From NCBI GenBank assembly GCA_047621305.1, contig JBLHNB010000003.1, positions 69,036 to 133,035 on the forward strand: a stretch of DNA of 64,000 bases, written 5' to 3'. The notes beneath the pieces are model-generated. The model was given only the letters and a program-made list of their open reading frames with translations. It had not been told where the DNA came from and ran no database searches. Position numbers and translations under genes: made by a program. The number at the start of each line of letters is the position of its first letter. Position 1 is the first letter of the stretch. Positions 8,718-16,874 of the stretch are shown here, piece by piece. The stretch comes from Colwellia_A sp047621305 (GTDB taxonomy: Bacteria > Pseudomonadota > Gammaproteobacteria > Enterobacterales > Alteromonadaceae).

Positions 8718-9536
8718 ATGACACCTAAATTAAATATGTATTACCAAAGTATCAATGGCAAACAAAAACAGCATCTGTCAATAACCGATCGTGGTTTAGC
8801 CTATGGTGATGGTGTTTTTACAACCGCAAGAGTTCATCATGGCAACATTTCGTTGTTGTCCGCGCATATGGAACGATTAGTTTGTAGTTGTCAAATCCTG
8901 AAGATAATATTGCCAAATATAAATGAAATCGTTTCTGAATTAACGCATATAGCACAACGTTATGAACACAGCGTGGTAAAAATAATGATCACATCAGGTC
9001 AAGGCGGACGAGGTTATTCACGAGAAGGTTGTTCTGCGAGTACGGTTATTATTAGCTTTCATCCTTTCCCTGAACATTATAACGTTTGGCAACGAGCAGG
9101 TATTGATTTAGGGGTAAGTCATTTTCAATTGGGTTTAAATCCTTCCTTAGCGGGATTAAAACACTTAAACCGCTTAGAACAGGTTTTGATCCGTGCTGAA
9201 TTAGATCAAAAAGAAACAGATGATGTGCTTGTAACTAACATAAACGGTCATGTTATTGAAACTAGCTGCGCCAATATATTCTGGTTAGCAGGAGGAAAAT
9301 TATATACACCGGATTTATCTGAGAGTGGTGTGGTTGGGATAATAAGAAATACTATTTTAGAAAACTTACCCAATACTAATATTATTAACGTAGGACTCGA
9401 TGCGTTAAACAATGCGGAGGCAATGTTTATTTGTAATTCTGTTATGGGGATAGTGCCGGTGCGCCGATACCACAACCGTAATTTAGATATAAATAAGATT
9501 TTTAATCTTAAAGATAAATTAGCAGGTTACATGTAA
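8718..9536 (+). CDS. pabC: Aminodeoxychorismate lyase PabC
   Basis: A 272-residue class IV PLP enzyme, with LSITDRGLAYGDGVFTT near the N-terminus and the PLP lysine in GLKHLNRLEQVL. It releases pyruvate from 4-amino-4-deoxychorismate to give p-aminobenzoate for folate. The family resembles branched-chain aminotransferases, but the fab-mltG-tmk context and the short length fit PabC. A TTG directly before the ATG could also start it. Its stop overlaps mltG by one base. Confidence 0.92.
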   Translation: MTPKLNMYYQSINGKQKQHLSITDRGLAYGDGVFTTARVHHGNISLLSAHMERLVCSCQILKIILPNINEIVSELTHIAQRYEHSVVKIMITSGQGGRGYSREGCSASTVIISFHPFPEHYNVWQRAGIDLGVSHFQLGLNPSLAGLKHLNRLEQVLIRAELDQKETDDVLVTNINGHVIETSCANIFWLAGGKLYTPDLSESGVVGIIRNTILENLPNTNIINVGLDALNNAEAMFICNSVMGIVPVRRYHNRNLDINKIFNLKDKLAGYM

Positions 9537-10570
9537 TGTTAAAGAAATTAAGCATGTTTTTGGGTTTTATTCTTCTTGTGTCCCTTATAAGTTGTTATTA
9601 CTTAATCAATGCTCACCTAAAACAACCACTAAATCTAAACTCAGAACAGTTATTAACAATAAAAAAGGGCACATCACTTAATAGTTTTAGCCAAACATTA
9701 GTCACCAAAGGCTGGATCGATACTAACGTTTGGTTAAAAATAGTTGCAAAATTAAATGTAAATTTATCAGCGATCAAAGTAGGCACTTATTTAGTTGAAC
9801 CTGGTACAAGTGTGATTGAACTGCTAGAGCAAATTGTTGAGGGCAAAGAACATCAATTTAGCATTACCTTTATAGAGGGTTCTACATTTAAGGACTGGCT
9901 ACAAGTATTATCACTTCATCCACAGGTTTCTCATCACTTAAATACAGATAAATTCACAGATATTCCTGTAAAATTGGAACTTGACTTTGTTCACCCAGAA
10001 GGCCTTTTTTTTCCAGACACTTATGCTTTTACCTTTGGTACAACGGATATAGAAATTCTTCAACGAGCTTACCATAAAATGGAAAAAGAGCTTAACGAGC
10101 AGTGGCAAAATAGAGCGTTAGATTTACCCTATGACTCTGTATATCAAGCATTAATTATGGCCTCTATTATTGAAAAAGAAAGTGGTTATGTAGCTGAACA
10201 AGAGATCATATCATCGGTATTTATTAATCGATTAAATAAGAAAATGCGTTTGCAAACAGACCCCACCGTTATTTATGGTTTAGGCGAGCGCTATCAAGGT
10301 GACATTAAACGTAGTCATTTACGCGAGAAAACAGCGTATAATACGTATCGAATTAATGGTTTACCTCCTACACCCATTGCAATGCCAGGGACATTAGCGA
10401 TTAAAGCTGCTTTGAATCCTGCATTAACCGATTATTATTATTTTGTTAGTGATGGTAAAGGACAACATGTATTTTCAACAACCTTGGCTGAACATAACCA
10501 AGCGGTCGCTATTTATTTAAAAGAAATGAGAACCCGCTTAAAAAATGAAAAATCAAACAATGAAAAATAA
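9536..10570 (+). CDS. mltG: Endolytic murein transglycosylase MltG
   Basis: A 344-residue YceG-family protein. One N-terminal membrane segment (about 7-27) anchors it, a LysM-like region follows, and the catalytic domain holds E213 in ASIIEKESG and the LQTDPTVIYG and NGLPPTPIAMPG motifs. MltG cleaves nascent glycan strands inside the periplasm and sets their length. Start and stop overlap the neighbouring genes, so translation is coupled with pabC. Confidence 0.95.
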   Translation: MLKKLSMFLGFILLVSLISCYYLINAHLKQPLNLNSEQLLTIKKGTSLNSFSQTLVTKGWIDTNVWLKIVAKLNVNLSAIKVGTYLVEPGTSVIELLEQIVEGKEHQFSITFIEGSTFKDWLQVLSLHPQVSHHLNTDKFTDIPVKLELDFVHPEGLFFPDTYAFTFGTTDIEILQRAYHKMEKELNEQWQNRALDLPYDSVYQALIMASIIEKESGYVAEQEIISSVFINRLNKKMRLQTDPTVIYGLGERYQGDIKRSHLREKTAYNTYRINGLPPTPIAMPGTLAIKAALNPALTDYYYFVSDGKGQHVFSTTLAEHNQAVAIYLKEMRTRLKNEKSNNEK

Positions 10571-10592
10571 TATAAAATTAGGTAATAGCACT

Positions 10593-11243
10593 ATGGTTAA
10601 TGGGAAATTTATTGTCGTTGAAGGTATTGAAGGTGCAGGGAAATCTTCTGCGATAGCTGTTATAGAAAACATGTTAAACCAACATGAAATTTCATATATA
10701 AACACAAGAGAGCCGGGCGGTACACCATTAGCTGAATCATTAAGAGATATCGTAAAATCAGCCACGCATGAGGAAGAATTAACTCAAGAAACTGAATTGT
10801 TACTTATGTATGCAAGTCGTAGTCAACTACTTGCTAATCGAATATTACCGGCACTACAAGAAGGACAGTGGGTGATCGGTGATCGTCATGACATGTCATC
10901 ACGAGCCTATCAAGGCGGTGGGCGAAACTTTGACGATAAAGTCATAAATGCTATTGCAGATATAACTTTAAAAGGTTTTCGTCCAGATTTAACGCTTTAT
11001 TTGGATATTGCGCCTGAACTTGGATTATCTCGTGCAAAAGCTCGTGGCGAACTTGATCGCATTGAACTTGAAAAAATTGATTTTTTCCATCGTGTTCGCG
11101 ATAAATATTGTCAAATAGCGCAGCAAGACAAAAATATTATCACTATTGATGCCAGTCAGGACATGAAAGCGGTACATGACGATATCAGAGAGGCTATCAA
11201 GCGTTTTCTGACTTCAATGGATATAGCCGCCTCTCAAGGTTAA
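10593..11243 (+). CDS. tmk: Thymidylate kinase
   Basis: A 216-residue kinase with P-loop EGIEGAGKSS, the DRH motif GDRHDMSSRAYQGGG and a lid ARGELDRIE. It phosphorylates dTMP to dTDP. The reading frame is open from 10545, inside mltG, but E. coli Tmk begins just before its P-loop, and ATG 10593 (MVNGKFIVVEG) has TAGGT nine bases upstream, so that start is preferred. It is followed by holB after five bases. Confidence 0.95.
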   Translation: MVNGKFIVVEGIEGAGKSSAIAVIENMLNQHEISYINTREPGGTPLAESLRDIVKSATHEEELTQETELLLMYASRSQLLANRILPALQEGQWVIGDRHDMSSRAYQGGGRNFDDKVINAIADITLKGFRPDLTLYLDIAPELGLSRAKARGELDRIELEKIDFFHRVRDKYCQIAQQDKNIITIDASQDMKAVHDDIREAIKRFLTSMDIAASQG

Positions 11244-11248
11244 AATAA

Positions 11249-12199
11249 ATGAAAGATTGGTTACTACAAGAAAAACATCTATTATCTCAACAAATAACGA
11301 GTGGTAAATTACCCCATGCGCTATTGATTAACGGTGTTAAGGGCAGTGGCAAATATGAACTGGGTAATTGGTTAATTAGTGTTTTGTTGTGCCAAACCCC
11401 AGTATTACAAACCAGCAGTACACCAACATTAGCTTGTGGACAGTGTAAAACATGTCGCTTATATAAAAGTAATACTTACCCTGACCATTTATTTATCGAA
11501 GCTGACAAAGCAACTATTGGCGTTGATAGTATTCGAAATGCGAGCCGTTTTTTCGAAAAAACAGCGCAATTAGGTCTTGCTAAAACAGTTTTAATATCAG
11601 CAGCTGAGTCCATGACAATAGCTGCTGCCAATGCGCTGTTGAAAACATTAGAAGAACCAACAGCGAATAGTTTTATTATCTTATTATCTTCTTCACGAGA
11701 TACCTTACTGCCCACGATTATCAGTCGGTGTCGACTTATAGAAATAAGACCACCAGTAGGTGAGGCCTTACTTGGCCAGTTAGGTCCAGTAAGGGGTAAT
11801 AACTATAGTAATTTAAGCCACAGGCCAGAATTATTTGATCAAAATATTCAACAGCAATATATTGAATTTGAACGTTTATTTATCACACAGTTACAAGGTA
11901 ATGGTGAAAAAAAGCACTGGTTAAAAGTACTTGATGACTCCCCTGATGCATTGAGATGGCTAGAAAAAATACTAACAAACCTAATGAGAGCAGAAAACGG
12001 TTGGCTATCAGCTAATAATGGCAATGTTGATAAAAAAATTGAATTTGATAAAAATTTTTTGTGGCAGATATATTTAAAATTACAAATAATGACTAAACAA
12101 GTTAATATGTTATCTCAGGTAAACCGCCAGTTTATGATTGAAAAATTTATTGCTGATATTGACCATATTTTACAAAATAGTTGGAAAAAGGGGACTTAA
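11249..12199 (+). CDS. holB: DNA polymerase III delta' subunit
   Basis: A 316-residue clamp-loader subunit. Residues around 20-50 hold a degenerate P-loop (GVKGSGKYEL), followed by a zinc ribbon CGQCKTC and the ALLKTLEEP motif of the AAA+ fold; SRC is present near residue 160. Delta' is the rigid stator of the gamma complex that loads the beta clamp. The tmk-holB-pilZ order is common in gammaproteobacteria. Confidence 0.94.
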   Translation: MKDWLLQEKHLLSQQITSGKLPHALLINGVKGSGKYELGNWLISVLLCQTPVLQTSSTPTLACGQCKTCRLYKSNTYPDHLFIEADKATIGVDSIRNASRFFEKTAQLGLAKTVLISAAESMTIAAANALLKTLEEPTANSFIILLSSSRDTLLPTIISRCRLIEIRPPVGEALLGQLGPVRGNNYSNLSHRPELFDQNIQQQYIEFERLFITQLQGNGEKKHWLKVLDDSPDALRWLEKILTNLMRAENGWLSANNGNVDKKIEFDKNFLWQIYLKLQIMTKQVNMLSQVNRQFMIEKFIADIDHILQNSWKKGT

Positions 12200-12526
12200 T
12201 TGGAAACTCTATATTTAGAATTTAATTCAGAAAGACAATTATATCAATCGTTTATGCCATTTTTAAAAGACGGTGGACTCTTCTATAAAACAACGGACCA
12301 ACATGAGTTGGGTGATGATATAGTCCTTGATATTTCTTTACCTGACTCGCTAGAAAGCTCAGAAGTTAAAGGGAAAGTTTGCTGGTTGACTCCTATTGGT
12401 GCACAAAATGGTACCCCGGCAGGTATAGGTATTAGCTTCATAGAAGACCCTGATAACGTTAAAAGTCAAATTGAAAAGGCTATTGGTCGTTTTCTAAACT
12501 CTTCCGACCCGACATTAACTATGTAG
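12200..12526 (+). CDS. pilZ: PilZ domain protein, type IV pilus assembly
   Basis: A 108-residue stand-alone PilZ protein starting at TTG immediately after the holB stop, with AAGGGGA seven bases upstream. The DGGLFYKTT and GVCWLTP-like strands and the GIGISF motif are typical of the PilZ found downstream of holB in Pseudomonas, which is needed for type IV pilus biogenesis. The c-di-GMP-binding RxxxR motif is not evident, as in true PilZ. It shares the holB transcript. Confidence 0.88.
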   Translation: METLYLEFNSERQLYQSFMPFLKDGGLFYKTTDQHELGDDIVLDISLPDSLESSEVKGKVCWLTPIGAQNGTPAGIGISFIEDPDNVKSQIEKAIGRFLNSSDPTLTM

Positions 12527-12604
12527 TATTATACGCATAGTATAAGTGCATGACATAAGTGCATTGCAATAAGTATAAGTCTTAATATTATTTGGAGAAT
12601 ATTT

Positions 12605-13372
12605 TTGTTTATTGATTCACATTGTCATTTGGATCGCCTTGATCTCAATGAGTTTGATAATAACCTTGATAACGTTATGAAAGCTGCGGAAGCAGAAAAA
12701 GTAACTAAAGTATTATGTGTCAGCGTGACACTAAAAGATTTTCCTGCCATGGTCAAGAAAACACAAAACTATGCAAATGTTTGGCTTTCATGTGGCGCCC
12801 ATCCTTTAAATCAAGACGATAAGGTTGATGAAGGAGAGTTAAAGCAACTTGCACAGCATCAACGTGTAATTGCCGTGGGAGAAACGGGGCTAGATTACTT
12901 CTATGCGCCTGAAACAAAAGAACTGCAACGAGATTCATTTCGAAAACACATTAGGGTGGCAAGAGAGCTAAACAAACCTTTAATTATTCATACTCGGGAT
13001 GCACAGCAAGATACCTTGGCTATTATGCGCGAAGAGCATGCTGAAAAAGTAGGTGGTATTTTACACTGCTTTACCGAAAGTTGGGAGATGGCAGAACAAG
13101 CTATTGCGATGGGGTTTTACATTTCATTTTCTGGTATTGTAACTTTTAAAAATGCTAGTGCATTGCGAGATGTAGCCAAAAAAATTCCAGATGATCGTTT
13201 TCTCATTGAAACGGATGCACCATATCTTGCTCCTGTTCCACATCGCGGAAAACAAAATCAACCCGCTTATGTCATTGAAGTCGCAAAACACTTAGCGAGT
13301 ATTCGAGGGCAATCTGTTGAAGAAATAGCAAGGTTATCTTCAGAAAATTTCAATCGTTTATTTAATCAATAA
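12605..13372 (+). CDS. ycfH: TatD-family metal-dependent deoxyribonuclease YcfH
   Basis: A 255-residue TIM-barrel hydrolase starting at TTG with TTGGAG upstream. Metal ligands are visible: DSHCHLD at 4-10, GETGLDYFY with the bridging glutamate, IIHTRDA, HCFTES, and ETDAPYLAP. Proteins of this TatD/YcfH family have 3'-5' exonuclease or related hydrolase activity; the exact substrate is unsettled. It ends the supercluster, as ycfH does after holB in E. coli. Confidence 0.92.
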   Translation: MFIDSHCHLDRLDLNEFDNNLDNVMKAAEAEKVTKVLCVSVTLKDFPAMVKKTQNYANVWLSCGAHPLNQDDKVDEGELKQLAQHQRVIAVGETGLDYFYAPETKELQRDSFRKHIRVARELNKPLIIHTRDAQQDTLAIMREEHAEKVGGILHCFTESWEMAEQAIAMGFYISFSGIVTFKNASALRDVAKKIPDDRFLIETDAPYLAPVPHRGKQNQPAYVIEVAKHLASIRGQSVEEIARLSSENFNRLFNQ

Positions 13373-13404
13373 TAATAAATAATAAATAATAAATAGTAAA
13401 CGAT

Positions 13405-13475
13405 AAAAAAAAACCCGAAACTATCGCTAGTTCGGGCTTAGGGGGTTGGCTCAAAAAAGAAGTTGAGCCTGCGCT
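13405..13475 (-). ncRNA. Possible small RNA with intrinsic terminator, minus strand
   Basis: Read on the minus strand there is a 7-bp stem-loop (13469-13463 with 13454-13448), then a GC-rich hairpin (13436-13414, CCCGAA/TTCGGG plus an inner CTA/TAG) followed by nine U residues (13413-13405). That is the 3' end of a terminated transcript, but no minus-strand gene precedes it. On the plus strand the hairpin lacks a T-run. Together with 13476-13785, a very T-rich stretch where no gene was seen, this suggests an independent sRNA. The 5' end and promoter are not determined. Confidence 0.35.
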
Positions 13476-13745
13476 AATGAACAAATTTCTATAATATAAA
13501 TGCAGCGAGCAATCTTTATTTAAGTAACTTGATAAAGTTAAGTGTAGTGTAATATATTTGTATTGCTAATTTATTTGTTTTTATTTTTAAGTTTTTGTTT
13601 TAAAACGTTTTATCTTTATTTTTTTTACGGAATAAATCTTTTGTTGTTTGTTTTTCTTGCACTGGATATCCACCTGTTATGCACACTTTGTTAAAGAGGG
13701 CTGCGTTAGGTGTTTGCTTGTAATTGTGTCATGATATTTTTAACT

Positions 13746-13775
13746 TATTAATGAAAGACTTATTAATGAAAGACT
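13746..13775 (+). repeat. 15-bp tandem duplication upstream of the SpmAB-like gene
   Basis: The unit TATTAATGAAAGACT occurs twice in direct succession. It makes up most of a short ORF (MKDLLMKDLFILC, 13751-13792) that overlaps the GTG start of the membrane-protein gene, so it could affect translation. Confidence 0.7.
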
Positions 13776-13785
13776 TATTTATATT

Positions 13786-15015
13786 GTGCTAAACCGATTG
13801 TGGGTCAGTTTTTTTCTTATTGCTTTTGGCTCAGGGCTTTATCAGTGGCTGTTTCTTGACAATGCCATGGTATTTGAGCAGCTAGTCAATTCTATTTTCA
13901 CTATGTCTAAAGTCACCGTTGATATTGCCATCGGCTTAATCGGTATTTTAAGTTTTTGGCTCGGTATGATGAAGATAGCTGAAAACGCTGGTCTCATGGC
14001 GAAGCTCGCTCGTGCTATTTCACCATTATTTACTCGCTTAATGCCGGGAGTACCGAAAGGACATCCTGCGATTAGTTCTATGACGATGAATTTGTCGGCA
14101 AATTTTTTAGGTTTAGATAATGCAGCTACGCCACTTGGCTTAAAAGCCATGCAAGATCTCCAGCAATTGAATCCTCAAAAAGATACGGCAACTAATGCGC
14201 AGATATTATTTTTAGTATTAAATACATCATCAGTGACGCTCTTCCCTGTTGCTGTCTTTGTTTATCGCGCACAACAAGGTGCGTTGAATCCCACCGATGT
14301 CTTTGTACCGATCATACTCGCAACGTTTGCTTCAACATTTGCGGGTTTAGTCGCCGTTGCTATGGTGCAAAAAATAAAGCTTTATCATCAGGTGGTCTTG
14401 TTTTATTTATCTGGGGCTTTTGCTTTAGTTGGCGCTCTAGTGGTTTATTTTTCTACTTTAGCTTCACAAGCCCTAGCTGAACAATCTTCATTGTTAGGTA
14501 ATTTTTTAATATTCGCGACCTTGGTACTTTTTATTGTAGCGGCAGTACGTAAAAAAGTGGATGTTTATGACAGCTTCATTGAAGGTGCTAAAGAAGGTTT
14601 TGACACTAGTATCAGGCTCATTCCTTATTTACTGGCAATGCTAGTAGCTATTGGCGTGTTTCGAGCAAGTGGTGCGTTAGCCTTAATTGTCGACAGTCTT
14701 AGGCATTTAGTGCTGTTTTTAGGCTTCGACAGCCGTTTTGTTGACGCTATACCGACGGCTCTAATGCAGCCCCTGAGTGGTTCAGGTGCAAGAGCTATGA
14801 TGATCGAAACAATGAAAACTCACGGGGCGGATTCATTTGCGGGTCGCTTAGCGTCAATTTTTCAAGGCTCTACAGAAACAACGTTCTATGTATTGGCTGT
14901 CTATTTCGGTTCAGTAGGTATTCGTTATAGCCGACATGCCATTGCTTGTGGCTTAATTGCTGACTTAGCGGGAATTAGTGCTGCAATAGGTGTCTGCTAC
15001 TGGTTCTTTGGTTAA
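13786..15015 (+). CDS. SpmA/SpmB-type nucleoside-recognition (Gate) membrane protein
   Basis: A 409-residue polytopic inner-membrane protein with two Gate (nucleoside-recognition) repeats, one in the first half (LGMMKIAENAGLMAKLARAISPLF) and one in the second (FDTSIRLIPYLLAMLVAIGVF). It resembles a fusion of Bacillus spore-maturation proteins SpmA and SpmB, common in non-sporulating proteobacteria and of unknown substrate. The start is GTG at 13786; a 13-codon ATG ORF (13751-13792) ends over it. It is followed by the operator region of the prp genes, with its own promoter not recognised. Confidence 0.8.
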   Translation: MLNRLWVSFFLIAFGSGLYQWLFLDNAMVFEQLVNSIFTMSKVTVDIAIGLIGILSFWLGMMKIAENAGLMAKLARAISPLFTRLMPGVPKGHPAISSMTMNLSANFLGLDNAATPLGLKAMQDLQQLNPQKDTATNAQILFLVLNTSSVTLFPVAVFVYRAQQGALNPTDVFVPIILATFASTFAGLVAVAMVQKIKLYHQVVLFYLSGAFALVGALVVYFSTLASQALAEQSSLLGNFLIFATLVLFIVAAVRKKVDVYDSFIEGAKEGFDTSIRLIPYLLAMLVAIGVFRASGALALIVDSLRHLVLFLGFDSRFVDAIPTALMQPLSGSGARAMMIETMKTHGADSFAGRLASIFQGSTETTFYVLAVYFGSVGIRYSRHAIACGLIADLAGISAAIGVCYWFFG

Positions 15016-15035
15016 TATAAAAAAACACCATTTAA

Positions 15036-15063
15036 AAAGTTTAATTGTCGACAATTAAACTTT
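15036..15063. promoter_or_regulatory. 28-bp perfect palindrome, upstream operator of the GntR/prp region
   Basis: The palindrome is perfect over 28 bp and centred on TTGTCGACAA (between 15049 and 15050). GT...AC dyads of this sort are typical FadR-subfamily GntR operators. It lies just upstream of the candidate promoter. It could also fold into a terminator for the preceding membrane-protein gene. Confidence 0.7.
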
Positions 15064-15070
15064 AGTCTAC

Positions 15071-15098
15071 TTGACTATTTATAAAAACAAGCTAAAAT
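15071..15098 (+). promoter_or_regulatory. Candidate sigma-70 promoter of gntR-prpBC-acnD-prpF
   Basis: TTGACT at 15071-15076, a 16-bp spacer and TAAAAT at 15093-15098 predict transcription from about 15105. Operators lie on both sides, which fits repression by the adjacent GntR regulator. Confidence 0.6.
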
Positions 15099-15113
15099 TC
15101 GTTCCAAACTCTT

Positions 15114-15129
15114 TAAATGTCGACAATTA
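15114..15129. promoter_or_regulatory. Second GntR operator, overlapping the gntR start codon
   Basis: TAAATGTCGACAATTA repeats the core TGTCGACA of the upstream palindrome with one mismatched pair in its arms. It covers the ATG at 15117 and lies just downstream of the predicted transcription start. Confidence 0.6.
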
Positions 15130-15824
15130 TGGCGCTAGATAACCCTACCTTACAAAAAGCAGTGACTACCGCTGACAAAGTTTTTGACTCAATATTACAC
15201 GCTATTGTCGATGGGAAAATAGCGGCAGGTAGTAAAATCAGCGAACCTGAGCTTGCAAAACAATATGAAATAAGCCGCTCAACACTAAGAGAAGCGCTTA
15301 ATCGTTTAGAAAAATGTCACTTAATTGAGCGTAAAGCCAATGTAGGTTCAAGAGTTGTTGATTGTACTATTGAAGGTTTATTAGAAATCTACGTCGTACG
15401 AGAAGCACTTGAAGGTATGGCATGTCGACAAGCTGCGATTAATATGAGTGATGATGAAATTGCAGAAATGCAAGCGATGCTGGCTCAGCATGCTAACTCT
15501 CAAGCGTTAAAGGACGGTATTTCTTATTATCAAGAAGAAGGTGATTTAGACTTTCACTATAAAATTATTCTCGGTAGCCACAATCAACAATTAATTAATA
15601 TTCTTTGCGGTCAATTGTATCATTTAGTGCGTATGTATCGTATTCAGTTCGGTATGCACAGCCCCCGTGTTTCTCGTGCCTTTCAAGAGCATTCAAGTAT
15701 TATTCAAGCGATTTGTGACCGAGATGGTGAACTTGCTGAAATATTAATGAGGCGACATATTGCTGCTTCAAGAAAAAATATCGAAAATAAAATAGCCCAA
15801 CAAAATAAAGAAGAGCAAAACTAA
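15117..15824 (+). CDS. GntR-family (FadR subfamily) regulator of the propionate operon
   Basis: A 235-residue regulator with an N-terminal winged helix (about 20-85; EPELAKQYEISRSTLREALNRLE) and an all-helical FCD effector domain (about 95-225) with metal-binding histidines such as D/H in EEGDLDFHYKI. Position directly before prpB and the two TTGTCGACAA-type sites point to an autoregulated repressor of methylcitrate genes, as described for GntR-type PrpR in Shewanella-like bacteria. The effector is probably 2-methylcitrate or propionyl metabolite; this is inferred. ATG 15129 is a possible alternative start. Confidence 0.85.
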   Translation: MSTIMALDNPTLQKAVTTADKVFDSILHAIVDGKIAAGSKISEPELAKQYEISRSTLREALNRLEKCHLIERKANVGSRVVDCTIEGLLEIYVVREALEGMACRQAAINMSDDEIAEMQAMLAQHANSQALKDGISYYQEEGDLDFHYKIILGSHNQQLINILCGQLYHLVRMYRIQFGMHSPRVSRAFQEHSSIIQAICDRDGELAEILMRRHIAASRKNIENKIAQQNKEEQN

Positions 15825-15907
15825 AAAATTAGTTAAACATAAGCATTGTGCAAACTATTTCAACAAACATATATAAAAAAATTTAAATAACAACAAGAGG
15901 AGAAACT

Positions 15908-16798
15908 ATGTCTATCCAACTTTCACCTGGTGCAAAATTTCGCCAAGCATTAGCAAAAAATAAACCGTTACAAGTCGTCGGTACGATCAACGCCTATTGC
16001 GCGATTATGGCCGAACAATTAGGTCATCAAGCTATTTATCTGTCCGGTGGTGGAGTAGCCAACGCTTCTTACGGTTTACCTGATTTAGGAATGACCTCTT
16101 TAAATGATGTTATTGCTGACGTACAGCGTATAACTTCAGCCTCAAGCCTACCTTTACTCGTTGATATAGATACCGGTTGGGGAGGCGCTTTCAATATTGC
16201 TAAAACGATACGTGATATGGAAAAAGCAGGTGCAGCTGCAGTTCACCTTGAAGACCAAGTGGCGCAAAAACGTTGTGGACATCGTCCTAATAAAGAAATT
16301 GTGTCAACCGAAGAAATGGTTGACCGCATCAAAGCAGCGGTTGACGCACGTACCGATAAAGACTTTTTCATTATGGCACGTACTGATGCTTTTGCTCAAG
16401 AAGGCTTAGACGCTGCTCTTGAACGTGCAAAAGCCTACGTTGCGGCAGGTGCTGATGGTATTTTCGCTGAAGCCGTTAAAACAGAAGAACATTATCGTGC
16501 ATTTACTTCAAGCTTAGATGTGCCAGTACTTGCCAATATTACTGAGTTTGGTCAAACGCAATTATGGAATAAAGAACAGTTAGGTGAATGGGGCTGTGCC
16601 ATGGTGCTTTATCCCTTATCAGCATTTCGTGCGATGAATAAAGCGGCGGAATCTGTGTATAAAACCTTACTTGCTGACGGCGATCAAAAAGCTGAAATAG
16701 ACAATATGCAAACTCGCATGGACTTATATGACTATCTTGGTTATCACGATTATGAGCAAAAGCTTGATGGGTTATTTTCTGAAGGCAAAAATAAATAA
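15908..16798 (+). CDS. prpB: 2-methylisocitrate lyase PrpB
   Basis: A 296-residue TIM-barrel lyase of the isocitrate lyase/PEP mutase family. The catalytic KRCGH sits at 121-125 with C123, as in E. coli PrpB, and DIDTGWGG and EDQ supply magnesium ligands. It cleaves 2-methylisocitrate into succinate and pyruvate, the last step of propionyl-CoA oxidation. A strong GAGGAG site precedes the ATG. Confidence 0.96.
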   Translation: MSIQLSPGAKFRQALAKNKPLQVVGTINAYCAIMAEQLGHQAIYLSGGGVANASYGLPDLGMTSLNDVIADVQRITSASSLPLLVDIDTGWGGAFNIAKTIRDMEKAGAAAVHLEDQVAQKRCGHRPNKEIVSTEEMVDRIKAAVDARTDKDFFIMARTDAFAQEGLDAALERAKAYVAAGADGIFAEAVKTEEHYRAFTSSLDVPVLANITEFGQTQLWNKEQLGEWGCAMVLYPLSAFRAMNKAAESVYKTLLADGDQKAEIDNMQTRMDLYDYLGYHDYEQKLDGLFSEGKNK

Positions 16799-16874
16799 TA
16801 AATTTATAATAAAAAGTGTCGGTCGGTACTAGAGAATAGTTACTCGGCAACACGAAAAATATAAGGAAAATAGT

